NCBI GenBank assembly: GCA_040255675.1 | Contig: JBDZVM010000002.1 | Span: 164,824-228,823, forward strand | Length of the DNA stretch: 64,000 bases | From: JBDZVM01 sp040255675 | GTDB taxonomy: Bacteria; Actinomycetota; Actinomycetes; Acidothermales; Acidothermaceae | Direction of reading: 5' to 3' | Shown here: positions 1-9,071 of the stretch, one piece after another | How the letters are laid out: every line of letters starts with the position of its first letter | Position numbering within the stretch: the first letter of the stretch is position 1 | The notes under the pieces: model-generated | Database searches by the model: none | What the model was told of the DNA's origin: nothing | What the model saw: the letters and a program-made list of their open reading frames with translations, nothing else | Position numbers and translations under genes: made by a program

Positions 1-2793
1 GAGATCTGCCACGGCACGGTCGAACCGCGCCTGAAAGGCTCGATCCGCGGGAAGGTCGGCATCCGCGAGCGCGGGCGAGCGATCACGCAGCACCGCGTAG
101 TCGACCTGGCCAGGTGTCTGGTCGGACCGCAACACCACGGTGCGTGGCTGGTCGCCGCTCGCTGCCGGGTCGGTGACGAAAGCGGGCAGGACGTCGGTAG
201 CGCCGGCCCGCAGCAGCGGGCCGGTGCCGCGCACGACCCACAGGGCCCCGGCAACCACCGGCGTCGCCAGCGCCCCGAGCGTCACGACGACGGCCACAGG
301 CTGACGCCAACCGAAACTGATCGCGGCGAGCCTGGCGCGCAGCCGGGTGCCGGCCATGGCCGCCGACACCAAGACGCCGGCGGCCACAAGAGCGGTGGCC
401 GTGCCCGGCCAGCCCGGCACGGCCGCGGGGGCGCCCGGCGCCTGCACGCTGAGGTACGAGATCCACACGCCGCCGGCGATGCCGACGATCGCCAGCGTCC
501 AGCCGAGCAGCGCCGGCCACGGTCGCGTGCGCCGCAACAAGCCGGCAAAGCCGGCGAGGACGACGACCGCGAACAGCCACGTCGGAGGCGTGCCAGGGCC
601 CCCGGGGTGCAGCAACAGCACGCTGAACGGATCGAGCCGATCGGCTTGCAGCCCGGGCGCCGATTGGCCCAGCCCGGTTGCCAGCAACGCCGGGTGGTCG
701 ACGACATGCGTCGTCCATGGCATGGCCAGCACAGGCGGCACGGCCAGCAGCGCGGCAGCCCGCGCGACCGCCCGCCCGGATCGGCGAAATATCCCGGCTA
801 CCAGCGCGGCGAAGAAAACCGGCGCGAGCAGCACGTACAGCACCGGGTCGAACACGGCGCCCACAGTGAACGCAATCGCCGCGGCCCAGGCCGGGCGCAT
901 CACGGGCGTCGTCCGCATCACTCGAGGTCGGCCGCCTTGCTCCGGTAGACGGGCAACGGCGTCGGTAACAGCGTCGGTAACGGCGTCGGTAACAGCGTCG
1001 TTAACAGTGCCGGCGATCTGGCGAGCTTCGCGATAACGCGGCACGAGCACCGGCAGCAACGCGCGCGCCGCGGCGGCAAGAACAGCCGGCAGCATGATGA
1101 CGGCGACGCAGGTGCCGAGCCGTCCGGTCGCTACGGCACCGGTGCCGACCGGCAGCAGCGCGTAGACGGCGGCGAGCCACACCCGCAGCCTGCGCGACGG
1201 CGCGAGGCGGCGAGCCGACACGTAGGCGACGAGCCCCGCGAGCGGCACGGCGCCGAGCAAGAGCACCTGGACGGCGAGACGCGCGCTGCCGAAAAGCACA
1301 GTCGCGAGGACGGCGAGCAGCGCCACGTACGGCGGCGCCGGGGTCCAGCTGCCGAGCCCGGTCGCGTGCCAACTCTCGGTGTAGGTGCGCCACAAATCGC
1401 TCGCGCCGGTCGGAGCCGGCAGCAGCGCCCCACCGTAAAGGGCGCCGGTGAGCACATGCCGTTCGGCGATCAGCGAGACCACCAGCAACGCGGCGACGAG
1501 CACCACGCCCGGCTGCGTGGCCACGCGCGCGATGAGGCTTCGCTGGTCGCGGTCGTCGGCGGCGCCGACGACTGCGAGGCGCTGCCCGAACGATTCGGCG
1601 TAATTCCTGAATCGGCTGCCGCGCGGTGCCAGCAACGAAGAGATGTCGCCAGACGGGACGACCCGCTTGGGCGAGCGCACCCGTCGGGCCCGAAGCAGGC
1701 GCAGCGGGCGGCCGAACACCGCGACCATGGCGCCGAGCTCGTCGAACGCGTCGACCGGGCGCTTGATCAAGACGAACGCGACAGATCGGAGCACGCACGC
1801 GAGCACCAGCCGAACGGCGATCCACGGCAGCCACAGCGGGGCCGCGTTGACCAGCAGGGTGTAGAGCGCCGCTCGGCGGTCGCGGCGACGCCGCGACGAT
1901 GGGCTGGGGTGGCGACCGCGACCTGACGATGGGCTCAGGTCGCCGCGTGCGGGTGCGGCCGAGTCGCGGCGGCGCGACGTGGCCGCGGCGTGAACGTTCG
2001 ACGCCGCCGAAGCATGGAAGGGCGCCGTCGCGTGGATGCGTCGCTGCCCGCTCGCCGCTGCTTCAGCGTGGTAGACGACCGCACGCGGGCAGACGACGAC
2101 GCTGTAACCGGCGAGGTTCGCCCGCCAGCCGAAGTCGAGGTCGTCGCGGAAAAGCGGGAGGGCTTGGTCGAATCCGCCGAGCGCGTGCCAGGCATCGCGC
2201 CGCACCAGCATGCCGGCCGTGCTCACCGCGAGCACCCCGCGCACGCCATCGTGCTGGCCATGGTCGAGTTCGCCCTGCTCGAGGCCCGTCTCCCGGCGCC
2301 CGCCGCGATCGACGGTGACGCCGACTTCGAGCAGCACCCGCCGATCGTCCCAACCCCGCAGCTTGGGGCCGATGATCGCGGCTGACGGCATCTCGTCGGC
2401 GAGTTCCAGCAGCCGGTGCAAGGCGTCGAGAGCCGGCGCGCTGTCGTCGTGCAGCAGCCAGATCCACTCGACCGACTCGCGACCGTCCGATCCGGCTACC
2501 GCGACAGCGGGGGCGGTGGCGAAGGCCGAGACTGCCATGTGTGCCGCCGCCGAAAACCCGGTGCGGCGAGGCGCGGCCAGCACGCTCGACGCGCCGGCTG
2601 CCCGTTCGAGCAGATCCCGGGTTTCGTCGCGGCTGCCGGTGTCGACGGCGACAAAACGCTGTACCGGACGGCGCTGGCTCTTCACCGCGGCAAGCGTCGT
2701 GGGCAGCCAGCGCGCGCCGTCGTGCGCGACGAGAACCGCGGTGACGACGTGATGGGGGCGCGCTAGTTGGTCTTGTCTCGTAGCAGGAGGCAT
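1..2793 (-). CDS. Large membrane glycosyltransferase family 2 protein (C-terminus off the window)
   Basis: The frame is open from the ATG at 2793 to the left edge, 931 codons without a stop, so the C-terminus is missing. The first ~280 residues look like a GT-A fold family 2 domain: VTAVLVAHDGARWLP at the start, then WLLHDDSAP as the metal/nucleotide-binding acidic motif, and VRRDAWHALGGFD. The rest is a series of hydrophobic helices (for example LLVNAAPLWLPWIAVRLV and VVLVAALLVVSLIAE) separated by Arg/Pro-rich linkers. It probably transfers a sugar at the membrane during cell-envelope glycan synthesis. A 12-bp tandem repeat codes for AVTD units near residue 600. The start is supported by AGGAGG-like bases upstream. 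Neighbour of whiB and cofD. The exact sugar and acceptor cannot be told. Confidence 0.85.
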   Translation of the reverse strand, partial: MPPATRQDQLARPHHVVTAVLVAHDGARWLPTTLAAVKSQRRPVQRFVAVDTGSRDETRDLLERAAGASSVLAAPRRTGFSAAAHMAVSAFATAPAVAVAGSDGRESVEWIWLLHDDSAPALDALHRLLELADEMPSAAIIGPKLRGWDDRRVLLEVGVTVDRGGRRETGLEQGELDHGQHDGVRGVLAVSTAGMLVRRDAWHALGGFDQALPLFRDDLDFGWRANLAGYSVVVCPRAVVYHAEAAASGQRRIHATAPFHASAASNVHAAATSRRRDSAAPARGDLSPSSGRGRHPSPSSRRRRDRRAALYTLLVNAAPLWLPWIAVRLVLACVLRSVAFVLIKRPVDAFDELGAMVAVFGRPLRLLRARRVRSPKRVVPSGDISSLLAPRGSRFRNYAESFGQRLAVVGAADDRDQRSLIARVATQPGVVLVAALLVVSLIAERHVLTGALYGGALLPAPTGASDLWRTYTESWHATGLGSWTPAPPYVALLAVLATVLFGSARLAVQVLLLGAVPLAGLVAYVSARRLAPSRRLRVWLAAVYALLPVGTGAVATGRLGTCVAVIMLPAVLAAAARALLPVLVPRYREARQIAGTVNDAVTDAVTDAVTDAVARLPEQGGRPRVMRTTPVMRPAWAAAIAFTVGAVFDPVLYVLLAPVFFAALVAGIFRRSGRAVARAAALLAVPPVLAMPWTTHVVDHPALLATGLGQSAPGLQADRLDPFSVLLLHPGGPGTPPTWLFAVVVLAGFAGLLRRTRPWPALLGWTLAIVGIAGGVWISYLSVQAPGAPAAVPGWPGTATALVAAGVLVSAAMAGTRLRARLAAISFGWRQPVAVVVTLGALATPVVAGALWVVRGTGPLLRAGATDVLPAFVTDPAASGDQPRTVVLRSDQTPGQVDYAVLRDRSPALADADLPADRAFQARFDRAVADL
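959..1006. repeat. 12-bp tandem repeat inside the GT2 gene
   Basis: Four head-to-tail copies of GCGTCGGTAACR, the last with one change. On the minus strand they encode four TDAV-like units in the membrane glycosyltransferase. The unit length is a multiple of three, so copy-number change would keep the reading frame. Confidence 0.85.
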
Positions 2794-3007
2794 AAGGACG
2801 ACGGGGTCATTGTGAGCGCAGGGTCATGAATGCGACGGGGTCATCGGTTGGGGCACGGCGCGGACGCCGCGAGGGGACGCCTCACCCTACGCGATGATCC
2901 GTGACTTGCCAGAACCTAGAGGGAATTCGAGCAGATCAAGCCAGTTCGAGGACGGCGGATCTGACTACCTCGAGCGCGGTACCCTGTCCCGCGACTAACT
3001 GACTCCG

Positions 3008-3289
3008 CTAACTGACTCTGCGCTTCAACCGTCGGCGTTCGCGCTCCGACAGGCCACCCCAGATACCGAAACGCTCGTCGTGAGCGAGCGCGTACTCCAA
3101 GCATTCCGCGCGCACCGGACAGGTTTGGCAAATGCGCTTCGCCTCTCGGGTCGATCCGCCTTTCTCCGGAAAGAACGCTTCTGGATCAGTCTGCGCGCAC
3201 AGCGCGCGATCCTGCCAGCGGAGCTCCTCTTCGACGTCGAGCGGGAACACCATGTCGACATCAGTGACGCCGCTCATGCCGAAATTCAT
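3008..3289 (-). CDS. whiB2: WhiB-family iron-sulfur transcription factor, WhiB2/WhmD type
   Basis: A 93-residue protein with the four cysteines of the Fe-S cluster (ALCAQTD, then ICQTCPVRAECLEY), the GIWGG turn and the basic tail LSERERRRLKRRVS that contacts sigma factor and DNA. Wording is nearly identical to mycobacterial WhiB2, a regulator of septation and cell division. The frame is open further upstream to 3409, but the ATG at 3289 has GGGAGAG close upstream and gives the normal family length. It is divergent from cofD, an arrangement typical of actinobacteria. Regulation by redox or NO is known for the family and not visible here. Confidence 0.93.
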   Translation of the reverse strand: MNFGMSGVTDVDMVFPLDVEEELRWQDRALCAQTDPEAFFPEKGGSTREAKRICQTCPVRAECLEYALAHDERFGIWGGLSERERRRLKRRVS

Positions 3290-3530
3290 GGCGCTCTCCC
3301 GGCCCATGCCGCCGTGCAACGGGTTGACGTCTCGAACGTCGGTCACCGCGCACCTCCTCGACCCTTCGTCTGCGTCGCGGCACTCCGCTGTGCCGGTCAC
3401 AGAGAACACGATTGGAATTACATGCGCGTCATTACCCGCTAGTCAAGCCGGACGGTGATATTCGCTTCCCGCTCGGGCGCCAAGCGACCCGCGAGACGCC
3501 CCGAACATCGGCTTCTGCGACGATGCCGCC

Positions 3531-4532
3531 ATGAGTCCTGCTCGCCCACATGACTCGTCGAACGCCCGGCCCCGCATAGCCGTGCTTGCCGGAGGTATCG
3601 GAGCTGCCCGGTTCCTTCGCGGCTTGCTGGCCGTACCGATCGAGAGCGACGAAGAGCCTGTCGTCACGGTGATCGGCAACACTGGCGACGACATCACGCT
3701 GTTCGGCCTTCGCGTCTGCCCTGACCTCGACACCGTCATGTACACGCTGGGCGGCGGCGTCGAGGAGTCGCAAGGTTGGGGCCGTGCCGAAGAATCCTTC
3801 GTCGTCAAGGAAGAATTGGCCGCCTACGACGCGTCGCCGCAATGGTTCGGGCTAGGCGACCGCGACATCGCGACGCACCTGCTGCGCACCGAGTGGCTGC
3901 ACGACGGCGTGCCGCTGTCCGAGGTCACCCGCCGGTTGTGCGAGCGATGGCAGCCCGGGGTGGCGTTGTTGCCGATGTCCGACGACCGCATCGAGACGCA
4001 AGTGCTGGTCGACGATCCGTCGGTCGGCAGAAGGTCGCTGCACTTTCAGGAGTGGTGGGTGCGCTTGCAAGCGAGCGTCCCTGCTTTGGAAATCGTGGCG
4101 GTCGGCGCGGCGGTCGCCACCCCCGCCCCGGGAGTGCTCGAGGCGATCCGAGACGCCGATGTCGTGCTGCTTCCGCCGTCCAATCCGGTGGTGAGTATCG
4201 GCACGATCCTGCAAGTGCCGGGGATTCGAGAGGCGCTCACCGAGACGAACGCGCCGGTCGTCGGTGTTTCGCCCATCATCGGCGGCGCGCCGGTTCGAGG
4301 CATGGCCGATGCCTGCTTGGCCGCGATCGGCGTCGAGACCTCCGCGGCCGCGGTCGGCAACTGGTACGGCCCCGACCTCATCGACGGATGGCTGGTCGAC
4401 GAATCAGACGCCGATGCGGTCGTGAAAGATGTCGTCGTCCGGGCCAGGCCGCTTTTCATGACGGACGTCGACGCCACCGCGGCCATCGCACGCGACGCGT
4501 TGGCGCTGGCCCACGAAATCGGTCGGCGTTAG
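3531..4532 (+). CDS. cofD: 2-phospho-L-lactate transferase (coenzyme F420 biosynthesis)
   Basis: A 333-residue CofD/FbiA family protein. It joins the phospholactate-type (in actinobacteria phosphoenolpyruvate-derived) moiety to Fo, making F420-0 or its dehydro form, in the cytoplasm. Visible family motifs are AGGIGAARFLRGL at residues 20-32, GNTGDDITLFGL at 49-60, CPDLDTVMYTL, and LLPPSNPVVSIGTIL. The usual partner gene cofE/fbiB, which adds the glutamate tail, is not next to it: the following gene is the convergent rocD, with which it overlaps by 4 bp. The partner must lie elsewhere. Presence of this gene implies the cell makes F420. Confidence 0.95.
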   Translation: MSPARPHDSSNARPRIAVLAGGIGAARFLRGLLAVPIESDEEPVVTVIGNTGDDITLFGLRVCPDLDTVMYTLGGGVEESQGWGRAEESFVVKEELAAYDASPQWFGLGDRDIATHLLRTEWLHDGVPLSEVTRRLCERWQPGVALLPMSDDRIETQVLVDDPSVGRRSLHFQEWWVRLQASVPALEIVAVGAAVATPAPGVLEAIRDADVVLLPPSNPVVSIGTILQVPGIREALTETNAPVVGVSPIIGGAPVRGMADACLAAIGVETSAAAVGNWYGPDLIDGWLVDESDADAVVKDVVVRARPLFMTDVDATAAIARDALALAHEIGRR

Positions 4533-5767
4533 CGCGAGAGGTCGTCGAGAGCGCCCGCCAACGCGTCGAGCGCAACGTCTATATCGGACGTCGTCGCGAC
4601 GAGCGGCGGAGCTAGCCTGATCGTCGAGCCGTGCGTGTCTTTCGCGAGAACACCCCGCCGGAGCAAGGCTTCGCACACGTCGCGGCCGGTGCCGAGGGCG
4701 GGATCGACGTCAACGCCCGCCCAAAGTCCGCGCGACCGAAAGTCGACGATGCCGCGACCGACCAGCGCCGCGAGCCCATCGGCGAGTTGATTACCGAGAA
4801 TCGCCGCGCGCTGCTGGAATTCCCCGGTCGACAGCAATCGCACGACCGCTTTGCCTACCGCGCAAGCCAGCGGGTTGCCGCCGAACGTGCTGCCGTGTTC
4901 GCCGGGCCGCAGCACGCCCATGACCGGCCAGTCCGCGACGACGGCCGAGACCGGCAGAATGCCGCCGCCCAGCGCTTTACCCAAAATCAGCACGTCAGGC
5001 CGTACGTTCTCGTAATCGCACGCAAACGTGTAGCCGGTGCGCCCGAGGCCCGACTGGATTTCGTCGGCCACGAACAACACATTTCTGTTCGAACAAATCG
5101 TCCGCATGGCTCGCAGATATCCGTCGGGCGGTATGATCACGCCCGCCTCGCCCTGAATCGGCTCGATGAGCACGGCGACCGTGTTTTCATCGATGGCATC
5201 GGACAAAGCTTGCGCGTCTCCGAAAGGCACGGCACGAAAACCGGGCGTATACGGACCGAAATTGTTCTTCGCCTGCGGATCGCTGGAGAAGCTCACGATG
5301 GTCGTGGTGCGGCCGTGGAAATTACCTTCAGCGACGACGATGTTGGCGTTGCCCGGCTCGACCCCTTTGACTTCGTAACCCCATTTTCGAGCCAGCTTGA
5401 TGGCCGTCTCGACGCCCTCCGCGCCGCTGTTCATTGGCACGATCGCGTCCATGCCGGCGAGATCGGCGAGGTCACGAGCGAATTCACCAAGCAGATCGTG
5501 GTGAAAAGCGCGGCTGGTCAAGGTGAGTCTCTCGAGTTGCTCGCGCGCGGCAGCCACCAGCGCGGGGTGCGCGTGCCCGAAGTTCAGCGCGGAATATCCG
5601 GCAAGGCAGTCGAGGTAGCGCTTGCCTTCGACGTCCGTCACCCAGGCACCCGTTCCTTCGCTCAGTACGACGGGCAGCGGATGGTATGTGTGCGCGGCGT
5701 ATTGCTCGTCGAGAGCGATGTAGGCGGACGACGCGTTCGCCGCCGTTTCACGGGTGTCTGTCGTCAT
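4529..5767 (-). CDS. rocD: Ornithine--oxo-acid aminotransferase
   Basis: A 412-residue class III PLP aminotransferase that converts ornithine plus 2-oxoglutarate to glutamate semialdehyde and glutamate. VADEIQSGLGRTG carries the PLP-contacting Asp (235), and Lys264 in LILGKALGGG forms the Schiff base; NSGAEGVETAIKLARK binds the phosphate. The frame continues to 5809, but the ATG at 5767 has AGGAG eight bases upstream and lies 14 bp after the ddaH stop, so it is the better start. It forms an operon with ddaH: together they would process methylated arginine or arginine-derived products into ornithine-family intermediates. A ddaH/rocD/AsnC-type neighbourhood is known in mycobacteria. Confidence 0.93.
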   Translation of the reverse strand: MTTDTRETAANASSAYIALDEQYAAHTYHPLPVVLSEGTGAWVTDVEGKRYLDCLAGYSALNFGHAHPALVAAAREQLERLTLTSRAFHHDLLGEFARDLADLAGMDAIVPMNSGAEGVETAIKLARKWGYEVKGVEPGNANIVVAEGNFHGRTTTIVSFSSDPQAKNNFGPYTPGFRAVPFGDAQALSDAIDENTVAVLIEPIQGEAGVIIPPDGYLRAMRTICSNRNVLFVADEIQSGLGRTGYTFACDYENVRPDVLILGKALGGGILPVSAVVADWPVMGVLRPGEHGSTFGGNPLACAVGKAVVRLLSTGEFQQRAAILGNQLADGLAALVGRGIVDFRSRGLWAGVDVDPALGTGRDVCEALLRRGVLAKDTHGSTIRLAPPLVATTSDIDVALDALAGALDDLSR

Positions 5768-5781
5768 GGCCGCGACTCCTG

Positions 5782-6621
5782 TCATGCGCGCAACTCGAGG
5801 GTGCAACATTTCGGTCCGCCGCCGGCCTTGCGCAGTTCGCTCAAAGCGATGGGCACCGGTTCAAACCCCTTAGCGGCAAGCTTCTTCGCAAGCTTGTCGG
5901 CCTCGATGGGCAGGACGACGTGCCGCCCGTCGCTCACCGCGTTGAGTCCGAGAACGGCGGCGTCGTCGGCGTCGGCAATGACGGCGTCGGGGAAAAGCTC
6001 ACGCAACGTCGCCTGGCTCTCAGCGTCGAAAGCGCCTGGGAAATAGGCGATGTCATTGGCGTCGAGCACGCAAAGCGCGGTGTCGAGATGGTAATAGCGC
6101 GGATCGACGAGCCGCAGGCTGACCGCTGGCAACCCGAGTACCTCGCCAGCCTCGGCATGCGCGGCCGGGTCAGTGCGAAAGCCCGTGCCAGCAAGCAATT
6201 TGTCGCCGACAACGAGCAGATCGCCCTCGCCTTCGTTAGTGAACGTCGCTTCGTGCGTCTGCGTAAAGCCCGCTTTCTCGAACCATGCGAGATATGCCGG
6301 GCCCTCCGCCGTCCGCTCGTCGTATTTGAACTTCGCGCCGTACACCCGACCGTTCGCGACGGTGGCGCCGTTGGCCGCGAACACAATGTCGGGCAAGCCT
6401 TCGATCGGTTCGATCTCGTCGACCCGGTGGCCCAGTCGCCGGTACGTGTCGGCGAGGTTGCGCCACTGCCGAATCGCGAGGTCGCGATCGACCGGCAGGG
6501 TAGGGTCCATCCACGGGTTGATCGTGTACTGGACGGCGAAATAGCGCGGTTCGCACATGAGATAACGCCGCCGGCTGGCCACCCGCGGTGTCTCGACCGT
6601 TTCGCTCGCCGTCAACGTCAT
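5782..6621 (-). CDS. ddaH: Dimethylarginine dimethylaminohydrolase-family protein
   Basis: A 279-residue guanidino-group-modifying enzyme (pentein fold). Family residues are visible: FAANGA, Glu132/Asp134 in NEGEGDLL, His178 in YYHLDTALCVLD, and the catalytic Cys272 in GGGPKCCTLEL at the C-terminus. The family hydrolyses methylarginines to citrulline and an amine, and some relatives act on arginine itself; the sequence does not decide between these. The start has GGAGGT six bases upstream. A 22-bp palindrome sits 17 bp upstream of the start, so expression is probably regulated. First gene of the ddaH-rocD operon. Confidence 0.88.
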   Translation of the reverse strand: MTLTASETVETPRVASRRRYLMCEPRYFAVQYTINPWMDPTLPVDRDLAIRQWRNLADTYRRLGHRVDEIEPIEGLPDIVFAANGATVANGRVYGAKFKYDERTAEGPAYLAWFEKAGFTQTHEATFTNEGEGDLLVVGDKLLAGTGFRTDPAAHAEAGEVLGLPAVSLRLVDPRYYHLDTALCVLDANDIAYFPGAFDAESQATLRELFPDAVIADADDAAVLGLNAVSDGRHVVLPIEADKLAKKLAAKGFEPVPIALSELRKAGGGPKCCTLELRA

Positions 6622-6637
6622 CGAACGACCTCCACCG

Positions 6638-6659
6638 GTGGATGTACGGGTATATCCAC
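6638..6659. promoter_or_regulatory. 22-bp palindromic operator candidate of ddaH
   Basis: GTGGATGTAC, two bases, then GTATATCCAC: ten-base arms with one mismatch. It lies 16-38 bp upstream of the ddaH ATG and contains TATACC, a possible -10, on the minus strand. A repressor or Lrp-type protein could bind here; the Lrp/AsnC gene at 9072-9506 is the obvious local candidate, by inference only. Confidence 0.5.
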
Positions 6660-6776
6660 AATCGGCGACGAGAGACGTCCGATCAAGGCTGCTTCTTTGC
6701 CCGTTCCCGGCTCTTCGTTGCGTACATTCGCCTCCTGGTGAACGGTCGTTGCGTGCTGAAGGCTCCAGCCGACGAC

Positions 6777-7799
6777 TCAGTCGGCCGCCGCCACGATCAG
6801 GCTCTGCGGCCCACCGAGCGGCCGGTGCTCGACGAAGCGCCAGCCGGTGCGCGTGAGCCAGTCACGCGCCTCGTCGACGCTGTACACGTCGCCGTTCCTC
6901 GTATGGACGGCGAACTCGCCGGCCATGAGCGCCGCCGCCACCGGTTCGCTGTGCGTCGCGTTCGTCCAAAAATCCACGAGCAACAGCGGCGCCGCCGTTG
7001 ACGCGGCAGTTCGCACGTGCCGAAGAACCTCTTGATTTTCAGACGGCGACCAAAGGTGCACACAGTTTGCGATCAGGAACACGTCATGACCTGACGGCAG
7101 CGGCCCGGTCAATGCATCCCCCGAGGCAACGGTGACGCGCGGCGCGAGCCCGGCGTCCGCCAATCTCTTACGCGCGATGTCAGCGACCACCGGAATGTCG
7201 AAGACCGTTGCGCGTAGTCGCGGCCACCGAGCCGCGATCGCGATCGACCAGCTGCCCGTGCCACCTCCGACGTCCAGGAGGTTTCGGCTGGCGCTGAAGT
7301 CGAAGGCCGCGCTGAGAACCTGTGCGACGCCGGCATTGTGTGCCTCGACACCGGCGGTCGCAAGCTGTTCGCTTTCCTCGTCGAGCGCGTAAAGCTCTTG
7401 CGTCGGGCCGTGCGTGAGCGCGCCGGCGAGATCGGCCCATGTGGGGTAGCTGATTTTGTCCCACATGCGCAGCAATGGTCGTAGGTCGCCCGCCCCGCTG
7501 CCGGTCAAGAACTCGGCCGAGACGGCTGAGTTTCGATAGCGGTCGCCGTCGCGTTCGAGCAGCCCTAACGCGACCATCGCGTCGGCACTGATGCGCGCCG
7601 CCCGCGTGCTGAGTCCGGTTCGGGCGGCCAGCCCGTCGAGGGTTGCGGCGCCGTCCGCGAGTGCGTCGAATACACCAAGTTCGCTGGCGACGAACAGATG
7701 TTTGGCCGCCATGAAGCCAGAAGCGAGCTGCAAGATGGCAGACGGGTCATGCGTCGCTGCTGCGCCGGCGGGCTGTGACGTGTCGAGTTGCGAAGTCAT
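6777..7799 (-). CDS. SAM-dependent O-methyltransferase (plant-type, family 2)
   Basis: A 340-residue methyltransferase. The first ~100 residues form the dimerisation/winged-helix part (AAKHLFVASELGVFDALADG, LSTRAARISADAMVALGLL). The SAM site is LLDVGGGTGSWSIAIAARWP, followed by ATVFDIPVV and SGDALTGPLPSGHDVFLIANCVHLW split across motifs IV-V. Such enzymes methylate small phenolic or polyketide-like molecules. The ATG at 7799 has AGGAG at a good distance; the longer frame to 7910 runs into the divergent promoter region. It is divergent from a LuxR-type regulator 165 bp away, the likely controller. Substrate unknown. Confidence 0.87.
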   Translation of the reverse strand: MTSQLDTSQPAGAAATHDPSAILQLASGFMAAKHLFVASELGVFDALADGAATLDGLAARTGLSTRAARISADAMVALGLLERDGDRYRNSAVSAEFLTGSGAGDLRPLLRMWDKISYPTWADLAGALTHGPTQELYALDEESEQLATAGVEAHNAGVAQVLSAAFDFSASRNLLDVGGGTGSWSIAIAARWPRLRATVFDIPVVADIARKRLADAGLAPRVTVASGDALTGPLPSGHDVFLIANCVHLWSPSENQEVLRHVRTAASTAAPLLLVDFWTNATHSEPVAAALMAGEFAVHTRNGDVYSVDEARDWLTRTGWRFVEHRPLGGPQSLIVAAAD

Positions 7800-7891
7800 G
7801 GTCGATCTCCTGTCAGTCACTCCGATCGCCAAAACGGCGAATGCAGAAATGCTGATCTCGAAGCGGGGCTCGCGGAATCCCGTAAATCGAG

Positions 7892-7908
7892 GGTTTCGAA
7901 GCGAAACC
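7892..7908. promoter_or_regulatory. Perfect dyad in the methyltransferase/LuxR divergent region
   Basis: GGTTTCGAAGCGAAACC: perfect seven-base arms around AAG. It lies midway between the two divergent start codons (7799 and 7965), the normal place for the operator of an adjacent regulator. A -10-like TACGAT at 7951-7956 lies eight bases before the LuxR GTG, which suggests a leaderless LuxR transcript. Confidence 0.45.
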
Positions 7909-7964
7909 ATCCCAGCATTCTGGGGGTGTTCGAGGCGCGCAGTGGCGGCTTACGATCGACAATT

Positions 7965-9062
7965 GTGAGCGAGGATGTCGCCCGGGTGCGCAGCCGAATT
8001 CGAGAACTCGCCGGACTCGACTGGGTCAGTTTCGCCACGCACGCCACTCGTGAGCTTCGCCGACGCATCGACTTCGACGGCTGCTGCTGGCACACGGTGG
8101 ATCCCGGCACCGTCTTGTTCACCGGCAGTGTGAATCAAGAAGTCGGCTGTTCCGGCTCGTGGCTGGCCGAGCACGAATACGTCGTCCAAGACGTCAACAA
8201 ATGGTCGTTCCTCGCCCGAAGCGGTCGGCTCGCCGGCGCAACCAGCTTGGCCACTCATGGTGACTTGTCGCGAAGCGCGCGACACCGAAGCTACGAGGCT
8301 TTCGGATGGGGCGACGATTTGCGCGGGTCCTTCGTCATCGACGGCGCCTACTGGGGCGCCGTCGGATTGCTGCGGAAAAGCGGCACACCGTGGTACACCG
8401 AGCAGGACGTTCGCTTGCTCGCGGCGTTGAGCGCCGTGCTGGCCGACGGATTTCGCAAAGCGCTGCTCGTCAAACTCGCCAACTCCAACGACAACGCAGA
8501 CATCGGCCCAGGAGTCGTCGTCTTCGATCCGCGGGGCGAGGTCGAATCCATGTCACCGGCCGCGAAGCGTTGGATCGCTGAGATGGTCGAGTTGCCTACG
8601 CCGCGCGATCTCGGCGAATCGAAAGTCGTGCAGTCCATTGCTGCACGAGCGCGCGTTGCCACCAAAGACTCTCCGGCAAGAGCGCGGGTGCGCACCAGGT
8701 CAGGTAGCTGGCTGCTGCTTTACGGCACGCCACTGTCGGGCGGTCCAGATGGCCGCACGGCGGTCATCATCCAACCCGCGACCGCGGCTGAAGTGGCGCC
8801 GCTTGTCGCGCTCGCGTACGGGCTCTCGGAACGTGAACGTCAGGTCACTCAACTGTGCATGCAAGGGCTGCCGACCAAAGAAATGGCGCGCGCATTGGGT
8901 TTGTCGGCCTACACCGTGCAGGATCACTTGAAATCGGTGTTCGCGAAAACCGGGGTCAGCACCCGTGGCGAACTCGTCGGCCAAATCTTCTTGGAACACT
9001 ACGTGCCGCGGTGGGAAGACGGTGCCGCACCGACCGGATGGATAGCCAAGGTGCACTCGTAA
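7965..9062 (+). CDS. LuxR-family transcriptional regulator with N-terminal sensor domain
   Basis: A 365-residue protein. The N-terminal ~200 residues resemble a GAF-like sensory domain (IDFDGCCWHTVDPGTVLFTG, SYEAFGWGDDLRGSF, GAVGLLRKSGTPWYTEQDVRLL). The C-terminal LuxR helix-turn-helix is clear: YGLSERERQVTQLCMQGL, then TKEMARALGLSAYTVQDHL and KSVFAKTGV. The GTG at 7965 is preferred over the longer frame because the upstream part reads through the intergenic region and lacks domain similarity. It probably controls the divergent methyltransferase gene. It is convergent with lrp. Confidence 0.85.
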   Translation: MSEDVARVRSRIRELAGLDWVSFATHATRELRRRIDFDGCCWHTVDPGTVLFTGSVNQEVGCSGSWLAEHEYVVQDVNKWSFLARSGRLAGATSLATHGDLSRSARHRSYEAFGWGDDLRGSFVIDGAYWGAVGLLRKSGTPWYTEQDVRLLAALSAVLADGFRKALLVKLANSNDNADIGPGVVVFDPRGEVESMSPAAKRWIAEMVELPTPRDLGESKVVQSIAARARVATKDSPARARVRTRSGSWLLLYGTPLSGGPDGRTAVIIQPATAAEVAPLVALAYGLSERERQVTQLCMQGLPTKEMARALGLSAYTVQDHLKSVFAKTGVSTRGELVGQIFLEHYVPRWEDGAAPTGWIAKVHS

Positions 9063-9071
9063 GCGACTCGT

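Noticed and set aside
83..1834. Long leftward open frames of Arg/Ala-rich sequence inside the first 1.9 kb
   Set aside because: They are in other frames of the glycosyltransferase, which is open for 931 codons, has recognisable domains and hydrophobic helices; the Arg-rich readings are GC-frame artefacts.
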